NCBI RefSeq assembly: GCF_002954725.1
Contig: NZ_MSCQ01000001.1
Coordinates: 655,857 to 719,856 of the forward strand
Reading direction: 5' to 3'
DNA length: 64,000 nt
Origin: Photobacterium phosphoreum
GTDB taxonomy: Bacteria; Pseudomonadota; Gammaproteobacteria; Enterobacterales; Vibrionaceae
Part shown: piece after piece, positions 19,338-29,641 of the stretch
Layout of the letters: each line of letters opens with the position of its first letter
Numbering within the stretch: the first letter of the stretch is position 1
Program-made: the position numbers and the translations under genes
The notes under the pieces: model-generated
What the model saw: the letters and a program-made list of their open reading frames with translations, nothing else
Database searches by the model: none
Told to the model about the DNA's origin: nothing

Positions 19338-19366
19338 AAAGCCGACAGCGATGTCGGCTTTTTTTA
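19338..19366. terminator. Terminator between rluB and yciK
   Basis: AAAGCCGACA / TGTCGGCTTT hairpin with loop GCGA and seven following T residues. The A-rich left side may also serve yciK from the opposite direction. Confidence 0.92.
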
Positions 19367-19399
19367 TTGCTATTATTTACTGATTACAGTACTAATTAA

Positions 19400-20170
19400 T
19401 TATTCTTCTTCGCAACTAATTCCGGGTTTACGGTGTGGCTGGGCATCAATACATTGCCCTGAAACTTTACGACTTTCAGGTCCCATTAAATATAAGTAAA
19501 GCGGCATAATCTCTTGTGGTGTTTTCAATAAACGGGCATCTTCCGCCGGAAAAGCTTGTGCACGCATTCCTGTACGAGTGCCGCCTGGATTGATAGCATT
19601 TACATTAACGGCAGTGTCACTAAGTTCGTCTGCCAGCACCTGCATCATGCCTTCGGTGGCAAATTTAGAAATAGCATACGTACCCCAAAAAGCACGACCG
19701 CTGTGACCAACCGTTGATGAGGTAAAGATAATACGCCCATCGGGTGATTGTTTGATCAATGGTAAAATAGCTTGAGTCAGTAAGAGTTGTGCTTTTACGT
19801 TTACTTGCATCACATCATCAAAAATAGCTTCTTCAATATGGTCAATGGGACTTAATGCGCCTAATAAGCCTGCATTGTGTAATACGCCATCTAAGCGACC
19901 AAATTGTTGCTTAATAGTCTCCACCATATCGAGATAATGCTGTTTAGTCGCTCCCATTAAATCTAACGGTACAATTGCAGGTTGTTTGCCACCTTTTTTT
20001 TCTATTTCATCATAAACAGCTTCAAGTTTGGCAACTGTTCTGCCTAATAAGATAACGGTCGCCCCATGAGCCGCATAGTGGATTGCTGCTTCACGACCAA
20101 TACCATCACCAGCCCCTGTTACTAAGATCACTCGATCTTTTAAATTGTCTGCCGCAATTAGATAATCCAC
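19400..20170 (-). CDS. yciK: Short-chain dehydrogenase/reductase YciK
   Basis: A 256-residue classical SDR enzyme. The cofactor-binding motif is TGAGDGIGREAA at the N-terminus; the catalytic Ser is in IIFTSSTVGHSG and the Tyr-x-x-x-Lys in YAISK. NPGGTRTGMRA is the usual post-catalytic motif. YciK is a conserved oxidoreductase of unknown physiological substrate. It is divergent from sohB. Confidence 0.92.
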   Translation of the reverse strand: MDYLIAADNLKDRVILVTGAGDGIGREAAIHYAAHGATVILLGRTVAKLEAVYDEIEKKGGKQPAIVPLDLMGATKQHYLDMVETIKQQFGRLDGVLHNAGLLGALSPIDHIEEAIFDDVMQVNVKAQLLLTQAILPLIKQSPDGRIIFTSSTVGHSGRAFWGTYAISKFATEGMMQVLADELSDTAVNVNAINPGGTRTGMRAQAFPAEDARLLKTPQEIMPLYLYLMGPESRKVSGQCIDAQPHRKPGISCEEE

Positions 20171-20433
20171 AGTAGCTTCCTTTTAAATAATGTCTTTTTG
20201 TTGTTATTTGACTGTTTTTTCGTCGAAGAACGCATCAAGTCTTGAGCTTAGCTGTAATATCGATTACTACTAAAACATATCAGAAATTACATTCTGAGAG
20301 AATGTACATTTATTTGAAGATCGTGACAGTAAGCTGATTTATTATAGTGATAAATTAAAGCTATAGCGGCGATAATGATTACACAGTTACAATAACTTAT
20401 GGCGATTTTTCTTGCCTAATTGAGGATTGAATA

Positions 20434-21495
20434 TTGGAATTTTTGTTTGAATATGGTTTATTTTTCGCCAAAATTGCGACAGTCGTTATTGCGATTGTGG
20501 GTGTATTGGTGTTAGCAAAAGCCTTAAATGGTCGACATGGTTCGCAAAAAGGTGAACTAGAAGTGATCGATTTAACTGAGCAGTATAAAGATACTGTTGA
20601 TCAGTTAGAGTCACATTTATTTGATAAAGCTTTATTAAAAGCGCGTGATAAAGCAGATAAAAAATCAGATAAAGAGCACGATAAAGCACGTCAAAATGAA
20701 GTGAAGCAAGCCGTTAAAAATGGCAATTTAGCGATAACTCGTGAACCACGTTTATTCGTGATTGATTTTCATGGCAGTATTGATGCGCGTGAAGTGTCGT
20801 CATTACGTCAAGAAATTAGTGCGATTTTAGCGATTGCGATTGAAGGTGATGAAGTGTTACTGCGCTTAGAAACGGGTGGCGGTATGGTGCATGCTTATGG
20901 TTTGGCATCATCACAGCTTGATCGTTTAAAAGCCGCAGGTATTACACTCACTATTGCCGTTGATAAAGTGGCAGCAAGTGGTGGTTATATGATGGCATGT
21001 GTAGCGGATAAAATCGTATCAGCACCGTTTGCTATTGTCGGCTCTATTGGTGTTATTGCACAATTGCCAAACTTCAGTAAAGTATTGAAGAAAAACGATA
21101 TTGAGTTTGAACAAATCACAGCGGGTGAGTTTAAACGTACGTTAACTATGTTTGGTGAAAACTCAGATAAAGCACGTGAGAAATTCAAAGAAGAAATTGA
21201 AGAAACGCACGGTTTATTTAAGCAGTTTATTGCTGTTCATCGTCCAGATCTTGATCTTAATAAAGTCGCTACAGGTGAGCATTGGTTTGGTCAACAAGCA
21301 CTTGAATTAGGTTTAGTTGATCAAATTAGCACCAGTGATGATTTGATCACCGAAGCATGTAAAGCGCGTGAAGTGCTACAAGTTAAATATGTGCGTCGTA
21401 AGAAATTAATTGAGAAGTTATCCGGCGCATCAAGCGAGGCTGCTGATACATTATTAATGAAGTGGGTTGCACGTGGTCAGCGTCCTTTCATGTAA
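20434..21495 (+). CDS. sohB: Inner-membrane peptidase SohB (S49 family)
   Basis: This 353-residue serine peptidase belongs to the protease IV/SppA group. An N-terminal membrane helix (about 5-27) is followed by a charged linker and then a periplasmic-type S49 domain; the nucleophile Ser lies in VAASGGYMMA and the general-base Lys is probably in GEFKRTLTMFG. The start codon is TTG at 20434, preceded by TGAGGATTGAATA; the resulting N-terminus MEFLFEYGLFFAK matches SohB proteins, so the unusual start is supported. Confidence 0.94.
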   Translation: MEFLFEYGLFFAKIATVVIAIVGVLVLAKALNGRHGSQKGELEVIDLTEQYKDTVDQLESHLFDKALLKARDKADKKSDKEHDKARQNEVKQAVKNGNLAITREPRLFVIDFHGSIDAREVSSLRQEISAILAIAIEGDEVLLRLETGGGMVHAYGLASSQLDRLKAAGITLTIAVDKVAASGGYMMACVADKIVSAPFAIVGSIGVIAQLPNFSKVLKKNDIEFEQITAGEFKRTLTMFGENSDKAREKFKEEIEETHGLFKQFIAVHRPDLDLNKVATGEHWFGQQALELGLVDQISTSDDLITEACKAREVLQVKYVRRKKLIEKLSGASSEAADTLLMKWVARGQRPFM

Positions 21496-21521
21496 TGTAG
21501 TAAGATAATTGATAGCGAAGG

Positions 21522-21549
21522 AAACCCGCAATGATTGCGGGTTTTTTTT
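21522..21549. terminator. Terminator between sohB and yciN
   Basis: AAACCCGCAAT / ATTGCGGGTTT stem followed by eight T residues; it serves sohB and perhaps yciN on the other strand. Confidence 0.92.
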
Positions 21550-21552
21550 GAT

Positions 21553-21810
21553 TTAAACAAGCAGTGTGCTTAGGGTAAATTCTGGTGATAATTTGTGAGC
21601 AAGGAATTTAAACATATTAAAAACAGTGGTGGTTTTCGCTGTTGGTAGACCTTCGTCATCAAGGAAGTATTCGCCTTTGAAGATCAGTACACCATCTTTT
21701 TCTGTCACAGAGGTTGCACGCATACCTTCAGCATAATCTTGGTGATCTTGAATGATTTGGTTGGCGATCATTAATAGCTCATTGATCGAAATTTCAGCTT
21801 TATTAGCCAT
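21553..21810 (-). CDS. yciN: YciN family protein (DUF2498)
   Basis: This 85-residue soluble protein resembles E. coli YciN, a stable small protein of unknown function. Recognisable segments are the N-terminal helix ELLMIANQIIQDHQDY and the following YAEGMRATSVTEKDGVLIFKG. As in E. coli it lies between sohB and topA. Confidence 0.9.
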   Translation of the reverse strand: MANKAEISINELLMIANQIIQDHQDYAEGMRATSVTEKDGVLIFKGEYFLDDEGLPTAKTTTVFNMFKFLAHKLSPEFTLSTLLV

Positions 21811-22426
21811 GCTTAATACTCATTGATAGTGAAAGCGTAATAGTCTAAGTAACTTGGTGTCAGAAAACAAATAACAGTATTGTAAATTGGTTAATATCTA
21901 TTCAGATATAAGCATTAATCAGATTAAAATAAACGGATAGTGTGATTAAATGCAAAAAAATTTAATCAGACAGATCAAATAATTCTATATAGATGGTAAT
22001 AGTAACGCGCTTTTATGTTATTACGCTGACAATAATTCAGCAAAGTGATTGTCCTATAAGGTAAATTGTGATTTTATCACCTTGTTAATCAGTACGTTGT
22101 AAATGGATTAAACTGCGCTTTATTCATATTTACAAATTAATAACAAGTGCGGAAGGTACAACCAAATAGACGAAATTAATTAAAAAGCAGTTGACCTTCT
22201 TGTTTTCTAGCCCAATATGTAAAGAGTATTTTACGTAAATGAAGTGCAATAATTAATTGCAAATATGTATCATTCTCAAATTGTAACTCATCATATTAAT
22301 TCACTGCTCTTAGGTTTTTCGATTAGTGACTTAATGAGATTGGTCGAATGTTGTGGCGCTAATGATTAGCTAAGCAGTTATTTATATTTTTAGTATTAGC
22401 GAGCACGAGGACGTAATAGGGTCATT
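21811..22426. other. Long intergenic region upstream of topA
   Basis: These 616 bases are AT-rich and hold no convincing ORF or RNA gene. A perfect inverted repeat TGCAAT-AATTA-ATTGCA lies at 22245-22261. A possible -35 TTGACC at about 22191 has only a weak -10 (AATATG) downstream. topA promoters respond to supercoiling in related bacteria, so the length may reflect several promoters; none can be assigned. Confidence 0.4.
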
Positions 22427-25078
22427 ATGGGTAAATCTCTCGTTATCGTGGAGTCCCCTGCCAAGGCGAAAACAATCAATAAGTACTTGGGCAAGGATTT
22501 CATTGTAAAATCAAGCGTTGGTCACGTACGTGATTTACCAACGGGCGCCCGCAGTGGCGGTAAAAAAGCTGTGGCAACATCGACTAAAGGGTTGAGTGTT
22601 GAAGAAAAAGCAACGATTAAACAGAAGAAAGATCGTAAAGCGCTAATCAGCAAAATGGGTGTTGATCCCTATGATGATTGGAATGCGCATTATGAAATAC
22701 TTCCGGGTAAAGAAAAAGTTGTTAGTGAATTACAAAAATTAGCAGAAGACGCTGATTTTATTTATCTCGCAACGGATTTAGACCGCGAAGGAGAAGCCAT
22801 TGCGTGGCACCTTCGTGAGATCATCGGCGGCGATGAGTCACGCTACAAACGTGTTGTTTTTAACGAAATAACTAAAAATGCGATTCAACAAGCATTTGAA
22901 CAGCCTGGTGAATTGAATATTGATGGTGTGAATGCTCAACAAACGCGTCGATTCCTCGACCGTGTTGTGGGTTTCATGGTATCACCACTATTGTGGAAAA
23001 AGGTTGCACGTGGTCTATCGGTTGGTCGTGTACAATCGGTAGCCGTTAAGCTGATTGTTGAGCGTGAGCATGAAATTAACGCGTTTGATCCTGAAGAGTT
23101 CTGGGATATTCATGCTGATACCTTAACCGTAGGCAAAGATGCTTTACGATTAATGGTGGCGCAACAGGCGGGTAAAGCATTCCGTCCTGAGAATAAAGTC
23201 GATACGATGGCTGCTAATGCGCTACTTGAAAAAGCAGCGTATGAAGTGATTGAGCGTGAAGATCGCCCAACCAGCAGTAAGCCATCTGCGCCTTATATCA
23301 CCTCAACATTACAGCAAGCGGCAAGTACACGTCTTGGTTACGGTGTTAAACGTACCATGGGCCTTGCACAGCGTCTGTATGAAGCTGGTTATATTACTTA
23401 CATGCGTACCGACTCAACTAACCTTTCAAAAGAGGCCGTTGAAGCAGCACGTGAGTTTATTGGTAACGAGTACGGTAATGAGTATTTACCTGAAAATGCC
23501 AATGTTTACGGTAGCAAGAAAAACGCCCAAGAAGCGCACGAAGCGATTCGTCCTTCAAGCGTTGAAGTAAAAGCTGAAAATTTAGAAGGCATGGATCAAG
23601 ATGCAGTTAAGTTGTATGACTTAATTTGGCGTCAATTTGTGTCTTGTCAGATGATGCCAGCAAAATATGATTCAAGTACGATCAACGTTAAAGCAGGTGA
23701 ATTCTTGCTGAAAGCGAAAGGCCGTACTTTGCGTTTTGCTGGTTGGACATTAGTACAGCGCCCATCAGGTAAAAATGAAGATACAACATTACCTGAAGTG
23801 AACGTAGGCGATATACTGAAGTTAGAGCAACTTGAGCCTAAGCAACACTTTACTAAGCCGCCAGCGCGCTTTACAGAAGCAGCATTGGTTAAAGAACTTG
23901 AAAAGCGTGGTATTGGTCGTCCATCAACGTATGCGTCGATTATTTCAACCATTCAAGATCGTGGTTATGTACGTGTTGATCAACGTCGTTTCTATGCAGA
24001 AAAGATGGGTGAGATTGTTTCTGACCGTTTAGACAATAGTTTTCCTGATTTGATGGATTTTGATTTTACTGCCCGTATGGAAGGTAATCTTGATAAAATC
24101 GCAGAAGGTGAGAAAAACTGGAAGAAAGTACTGGATGAGTTCTTCTCTGATTTTACTGCCGAGCTTCAAAAAGCAGAGCTAGATGAATCAGAAGGTGGCA
24201 TGCAGCCTAATAATATCGTGCTGACAGACATTCAATGTCCAACATGTTCTCGTCCTATGGGTATTCGTACTGCATCAACAGGGGTATTCCTTGGTTGTTC
24301 AGGTTATGCGCTACCCCCTAAAGAGCGTTGCAAAACAACAATCAATTTAGGCAGTGAAGACGGCATTGTTAATGTGCTGGAAGAAGACGTTGAAACTGCG
24401 GCGTTGCGTGCTAAAAAGCGTTGTCCTATTTGTAATACGGCAATGGATGCTTACCTTATTGATCAAGATCGTAAACTGCACGTTTGTGGTAATAACCCAA
24501 GCTGTGATGGTTACATTGTTGAAAAAGGTGAGTTTAAGCTTAAAGGCTATGAAGGCCCGTTGATTGAATGCGACAAGTGCGGTTCTGATATGGAACTGAA
24601 GAACGGTCGTTTTGGTAAGTACATGGGGTGTACTAACGAAGAGTGTAAGAACACCCGTAAGATTCTAAAGAATGGCGAAGTTGCGCCACCAAAAGAAGAT
24701 CCTGTACATTTACCAGAAATTCCATGTACACAAGACACCAACGCATACTTCGTTTTACGTGATGGTGCGTCTGGTTTGTTCATGGCAGCGAGCACTTTCC
24801 CTAAATCACGAGAAACACGTGCACCGTTAGTGGAAGAACTTGTACGCTTTAAAGAACGTTTATCACCTAAGTTCTTATACTTAACCGATGCGCCTGTTGC
24901 TGACCCTGATGGTTTACCAGCAGTTATTCGTTTTTCTCGTAAAACTAAAGAGAATTACGTGCGCTCAGAAGTAGACGGTAAGCCAACTGGCTGGACGGGT
25001 CTATTTGTGGACGGTAAGTGGGAAATTACTGATAAGCGTAAAAAGCCTAAAAAAGAAAAATCAGCAGAAGAAGAGTAA
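22427..25078 (+). CDS. topA: DNA topoisomerase I
   Basis: This 883-residue type IA topoisomerase relaxes negative supercoils. The Toprim domain starts with [18 protein letters not shown] and has [13 protein letters not shown]; the active-site Tyr is residue 325 in [13 protein letters not shown]. The C-terminal part has zinc-binding Cys clusters (for example [25 protein letters not shown]) followed by further nucleic-acid-binding repeats and a Lys/Glu-rich tail. Slightly longer than E. coli TopA (865). It is flanked by yciN and cysB-region genes as in enterics. Confidence 0.98.
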   Translation: MGKSLVIVESPAKAKTINKYLGKDFIVKSSVGHVRDLPTGARSGGKKAVATSTKGLSVEEKATIKQKKDRKALISKMGVDPYDDWNAHYEILPGKEKVVSELQKLAEDADFIYLATDLDREGEAIAWHLREIIGGDESRYKRVVFNEITKNAIQQAFEQPGELNIDGVNAQQTRRFLDRVVGFMVSPLLWKKVARGLSVGRVQSVAVKLIVEREHEINAFDPEEFWDIHADTLTVGKDALRLMVAQQAGKAFRPENKVDTMAANALLEKAAYEVIEREDRPTSSKPSAPYITSTLQQAASTRLGYGVKRTMGLAQRLYEAGYITYMRTDSTNLSKEAVEAAREFIGNEYGNEYLPENANVYGSKKNAQEAHEAIRPSSVEVKAENLEGMDQDAVKLYDLIWRQFVSCQMMPAKYDSSTINVKAGEFLLKAKGRTLRFAGWTLVQRPSGKNEDTTLPEVNVGDILKLEQLEPKQHFTKPPARFTEAALVKELEKRGIGRPSTYASIISTIQDRGYVRVDQRRFYAEKMGEIVSDRLDNSFPDLMDFDFTARMEGNLDKIAEGEKNWKKVLDEFFSDFTAELQKAELDESEGGMQPNNIVLTDIQCPTCSRPMGIRTASTGVFLGCSGYALPPKERCKTTINLGSEDGIVNVLEEDVETAALRAKKRCPICNTAMDAYLIDQDRKLHVCGNNPSCDGYIVEKGEFKLKGYEGPLIECDKCGSDMELKNGRFGKYMGCTNEECKNTRKILKNGEVAPPKEDPVHLPEIPCTQDTNAYFVLRDGASGLFMAASTFPKSRETRAPLVEELVRFKERLSPKFLYLTDAPVADPDGLPAVIRFSRKTKENYVRSEVDGKPTGWTGLFVDGKWEITDKRKKPKKEKSAEEE

Positions 25079-25099
25079 TTAATTATTCTTTTTTATTAA

Positions 25100-25128
25100 A
25101 AAAACCGCCAAAATTGGCGGTTTTTTTG
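25100..25128. terminator. Terminator between topA and miaE
   Basis: AACCGCCAA / TTGGCGGTT stem followed by seven T residues and preceded by an A-run, suiting both convergent genes. Confidence 0.9.
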
Positions 25129-25155
25129 TTGGTGTTAATACGCAATATTATGATT

Positions 25156-25953
25156 TTAAACACAAGCAGCGGTGGTAACAGGAATACCACTGTGAAAACG
25201 GAAAGTATCATCAGGTGTCGTAATTAATTCAGCTTCTTTGCTACCAATAGCACGAATACGATCAGCAATGTTTGTCCCTGCAATTTTTTCAGCCAGTGTC
25301 AGGTAATCTTGATAATGACGCGCTTCTGAACGTAACAATGAAATATAGAATTTTTTGAGTTCTGGATCTAAATAGGGCGCAAGTTTAGCAAATCGCTCAC
25401 AAGAGCGTGCTTCTATATATGCACCGACAATCAGTTTGTCAATTAAAGTGGCAGGTTCATGGGTGCGTACTACTTTCATTAATCCTTTGGCATAACGACC
25501 AGCATGAAGGTTACTATAAGGAATACCACGCTTATCCATGATCTCTAATACTTGCTCAAAGTGATGAAATTCTTCTTTAATTAATCGTACCATCTTATCA
25601 ATTAATTCTTGCCCATGAGAAAAATCACTGCGAGGTATTAGTGGGGCGAGTAGACCATTTTTCTTACTGTGGAAATCAACTGTAGAACGGTCATTACCGT
25701 CATAAACAAAATCTTCATATGGTTTTGCCCATGCCATTAGTGCAGCGCCACTCTGTTTATCTACCGCGTATTTACGCACCATAAACATCGCAGTCTGACT
25801 TGCTTTTAATTCACAATTACAATGATCAACCAATAATGGGATCAGATTGTCAGGTTTGATGGCTTCATCAATCCAACTATCAGGGGTTTCACATTGAAGA
25901 AATTGGTTAATAGGTTTAAGTAATTCATTAACCATGTGTTGAGTGTTATCCAT
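25156..25953 (-). CDS. miaE: tRNA-(ms2io6A)37 hydroxylase MiaE
   Basis: This 265-residue non-haem diiron monooxygenase hydroxylates the isopentenyl group of ms2i6A37 in tRNAs reading U-starting codons. Ferritin-like helices provide the metal ligands: EEFHHFEQV and SEARHYQDY carry the two Glu-x-x-His pairs, and further Glu residues lie in NCELKASQT and AYIEARSCE. The call is firm. It is followed upstream on the same strand by an unknown membrane-anchored protein gene about 90 bases away, which might share its transcript. Confidence 0.94.
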   Translation of the reverse strand: MDNTQHMVNELLKPINQFLQCETPDSWIDEAIKPDNLIPLLVDHCNCELKASQTAMFMVRKYAVDKQSGAALMAWAKPYEDFVYDGNDRSTVDFHSKKNGLLAPLIPRSDFSHGQELIDKMVRLIKEEFHHFEQVLEIMDKRGIPYSNLHAGRYAKGLMKVVRTHEPATLIDKLIVGAYIEARSCERFAKLAPYLDPELKKFYISLLRSEARHYQDYLTLAEKIAGTNIADRIRAIGSKEAELITTPDDTFRFHSGIPVTTAACV

Positions 25954-26044
25954 AAGGCATATCTTTTTATTGTTATTAATGGCGTAAAAAAGGCCGCTAT
26001 TGCGACCTCTATCGTGGAGCTAGTGTAAGACAAAGGAAATTAAA

Positions 26045-26806
26045 TCACCATTTTCGCTTAGGTTGAAATAAGACATCTAATTCATCATTATCTTTATCAA
26101 GTAATTGTTGACGTTCTTGTTCACTGCTGACGCTCATATTATTATCAATTTCATTGAGCATATATTGTAATTTTTGTTGTGCTTTAGTTGCATAGGTATC
26201 GTTACGCGATGATAAAACATCAATACCTTTCTTTAGTAATTGTTTAGCGGTGCCAAATTGACGTTTTAAGCGCGCATCGTTAGCACGTTTAACGACATTC
26301 TCAATATTGATTCTTAATTGCATGTTATCTAAGCGTGTATTTTCAAGCACGTAGGCTTGAGTCGCAATACGACCTTTACCGTGCTCTCCTTTCATTACAC
26401 TTTTTAAACGTTTAACCAGTTGCAGCATACCGATAGCTTGACGATCAGAATTAGGCACTTGGAAAGGGACAACATTGGTTTGATCAAAGTGTGTTTCTAA
26501 GTGTGATATCTGCTCATTTACGTGATGTATACGTTGTTTTAAAGAGCGATCTTTAGTGTCAACTTCAGCAATAGTTTCAAGTGCATAAAGAATTCGTTTA
26601 TTAAGACAAACTAAGAGTTCTTTACTATAAGGTAAGTGACTCGCATTACTAATGAGTTCTTCTGTGGCATCAATAATCGCAACTTGTTTGGCTAATTCTT
26701 GTTGCTTAGCACTTTCTAGTCGTTGACGATATTGAATGATTACGCTGTAACCAATAATTAAAATGAGTAGAAGACTGATTAAGCCAATAATAAGAGGGAT
26801 ACTCAT
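26045..26806 (-). CDS. Membrane-anchored hypothetical protein with helical cytoplasmic part
   Basis: I do not recognise a named family for this 253-residue protein. One strong transmembrane helix spans about residues 4-26 with few charges before it, and the remainder is highly charged, predicted helical and rich in Gln, Lys, Asp and Leu, with heptad-like stretches suggesting coiled coil (about 70-110 and 155-215). There is no visible catalytic motif. The ORF is long, uses codons like its neighbours and lies between miaE and cysB, so it is most likely real. It could be an envelope or division scaffold, but that is a guess from topology. Confidence 0.75.
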   Translation of the reverse strand: MSIPLIIGLISLLLILIIGYSVIIQYRQRLESAKQQELAKQVAIIDATEELISNASHLPYSKELLVCLNKRILYALETIAEVDTKDRSLKQRIHHVNEQISHLETHFDQTNVVPFQVPNSDRQAIGMLQLVKRLKSVMKGEHGKGRIATQAYVLENTRLDNMQLRINIENVVKRANDARLKRQFGTAKQLLKKGIDVLSSRNDTYATKAQQKLQYMLNEIDNNMSVSSEQERQQLLDKDNDELDVLFQPKRKW

Positions 26807-28275
<1,469 letters not shown>

Positions 28276-28302
28276 CAGTAAAAACTATGGTGAGCACGAT
28301 AT

Positions 28303-28329
28303 AAACCGCTAGTGATAGCGGTTTTTTTA
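28303..28329 (+). terminator. Intrinsic terminator after cysB
   Basis: AACCGCTA / TAGCGGTT stem with loop GTGA, followed by seven T residues. Confidence 0.92.
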
Positions 28330-28399
28330 TTTGGTTAATGTCTCAGACGTAAGCTTGGTATACACTAGCCCCCAATTTTTTGGTGGTAAATGGTTGTTT

Positions 28400-29596
28400 A
28401 TGTCTAACTATGTTGAGCTTTTTCATCGTCTTGATGCATTATTGGTGAAAAATCGTCAATTTTGGCAGTTTATGCCTTTTGCCGAACGTGGTTATGTTTG
28501 GCACCAAAACGTACCATTTTGCCAGTGGTTAATGACTGTAGATGACAGCCAATTACAGCTCCTGAGTGATGACATCAATAGATTAACCGCGGCATTAATG
28601 CCATGGATTGAAGATGCTCAACAGTTAACTCAGCTTACAACACAAATACAGCCTTTAGCGCGTACTGAAAGATCTGTCCCACAAGGTTTTGACAGTGGGA
28701 TCCCAGGACGAAAATGGCAACAAATTATCGCCTTTAATGAAGTATTACCTCAGTTAGGTTTACCATGGTTAGAATGGTGCGCGGGTAAGGGATATCTTGG
28801 ACGTGTACTTGCGATATCACATCAACAGCCAGTTACGAGTCTAGAATGGCAACAGCAATTATGTATCGATGGTGAGCAAGCGGCTAAGCAGCTAAAATTG
28901 AATATTAATTTTGTTCATGCCGATGCATTTAGTGCCGATAGTGATAATGCAATTTTAGCCAATCAGCATGCCGTTGCATTACATGCCTGTGGCGATCTGC
29001 ATGTGTCATTATTGCAGCGAGTTGTCGCTAGCAAAGGGGCGGCAGTCAGCATTTCACCTTGTTGTTATCATTTAATCCATCAGCCACATTATCAACCGAT
29101 ATCTGCCGTTGCGAAAACGAGCACATTAGTGTTATCGAAACATGATTTACGGCTGCCTTTACAAGAAACAGTCACCGCTGGTAATCGGGTAAGACAATTA
29201 CGGTTTGTGGAAATTAGCTTTCGTTTAGGGTTTGATTTATTACAACGTGAGTTAAACCAAACTGAGTATTACCTTTCGGTTCCCAATGTACAAAAAGCTT
29301 TATTAACGCAAGGTTTTGAAGCGTTTTGTCAGTGGGCTGCATCCAAAAAGGGAATTGATTTACCGAATAATATTGATTTTGAAATGTGGCAACGTCAAGG
29401 TGAGCAGCGATTTGCTATTACTGAAAGAATGGAGCTTGTTCGACAATTATTTCGGCGACCACTTGAAATTTGGTTAGCACTTGATCGAGCCTGTTTTCTT
29501 GAAGAACAAGGATATAACGTAGTGATCGGTTCTTTTTGTGATAAACCAATAACGCCACGTAATTTATTGATCCATGCAGAACGTAGTGATATCTGA
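28400..29596 (+). CDS. SAM-dependent methyltransferase-like protein (GSTCD/Methyltransf_32 type)
   Basis: This protein of about 398 residues has a Rossmann core resembling the Methyltransf_32 family. The SAM-binding motif I is LEWCAGKGYLGRVLA, followed by TSLEWQQQL (motif II acidic region) and a conserved segment VALHACGDLHVSLL, with SISPCCYHLI close behind; the Cys-Cys-Tyr triplet is characteristic of this group, found also in eukaryotic GSTCD proteins. The frame is open back to 28331, but ATG 28400 is taken because it precedes the homologous region. Substrate unknown. Confidence 0.78.
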   Translation: MSNYVELFHRLDALLVKNRQFWQFMPFAERGYVWHQNVPFCQWLMTVDDSQLQLLSDDINRLTAALMPWIEDAQQLTQLTTQIQPLARTERSVPQGFDSGIPGRKWQQIIAFNEVLPQLGLPWLEWCAGKGYLGRVLAISHQQPVTSLEWQQQLCIDGEQAAKQLKLNINFVHADAFSADSDNAILANQHAVALHACGDLHVSLLQRVVASKGAAVSISPCCYHLIHQPHYQPISAVAKTSTLVLSKHDLRLPLQETVTAGNRVRQLRFVEISFRLGFDLLQRELNQTEYYLSVPNVQKALLTQGFEAFCQWAASKKGIDLPNNIDFEMWQRQGEQRFAITERMELVRQLFRRPLEIWLALDRACFLEEQGYNVVIGSFCDKPITPRNLLIHAERSDI

Positions 29597-29611
29597 TAGT
29601 CAGTGTTAAAC

Positions 29612-29639
29612 ATTCCCTATCAGTCGTTGATAGGGAAAT
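29612..29639. terminator. Hairpin between convergent genes
   Basis: ATTCCCTATCA / TGATAGGGAAAT forms a strong stem around a short loop between the methyltransferase and the GGDEF-EAL gene. No clear T-run follows on the plus strand, so its efficiency is uncertain. Confidence 0.6.
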
Positions 29640-29641
29640 GA

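Noticed and set aside
22259-22277. Fur-box-like sequence upstream of topA
   Set aside because: About 12 of 19 positions match and only the right half is good; topA is not an expected iron target.
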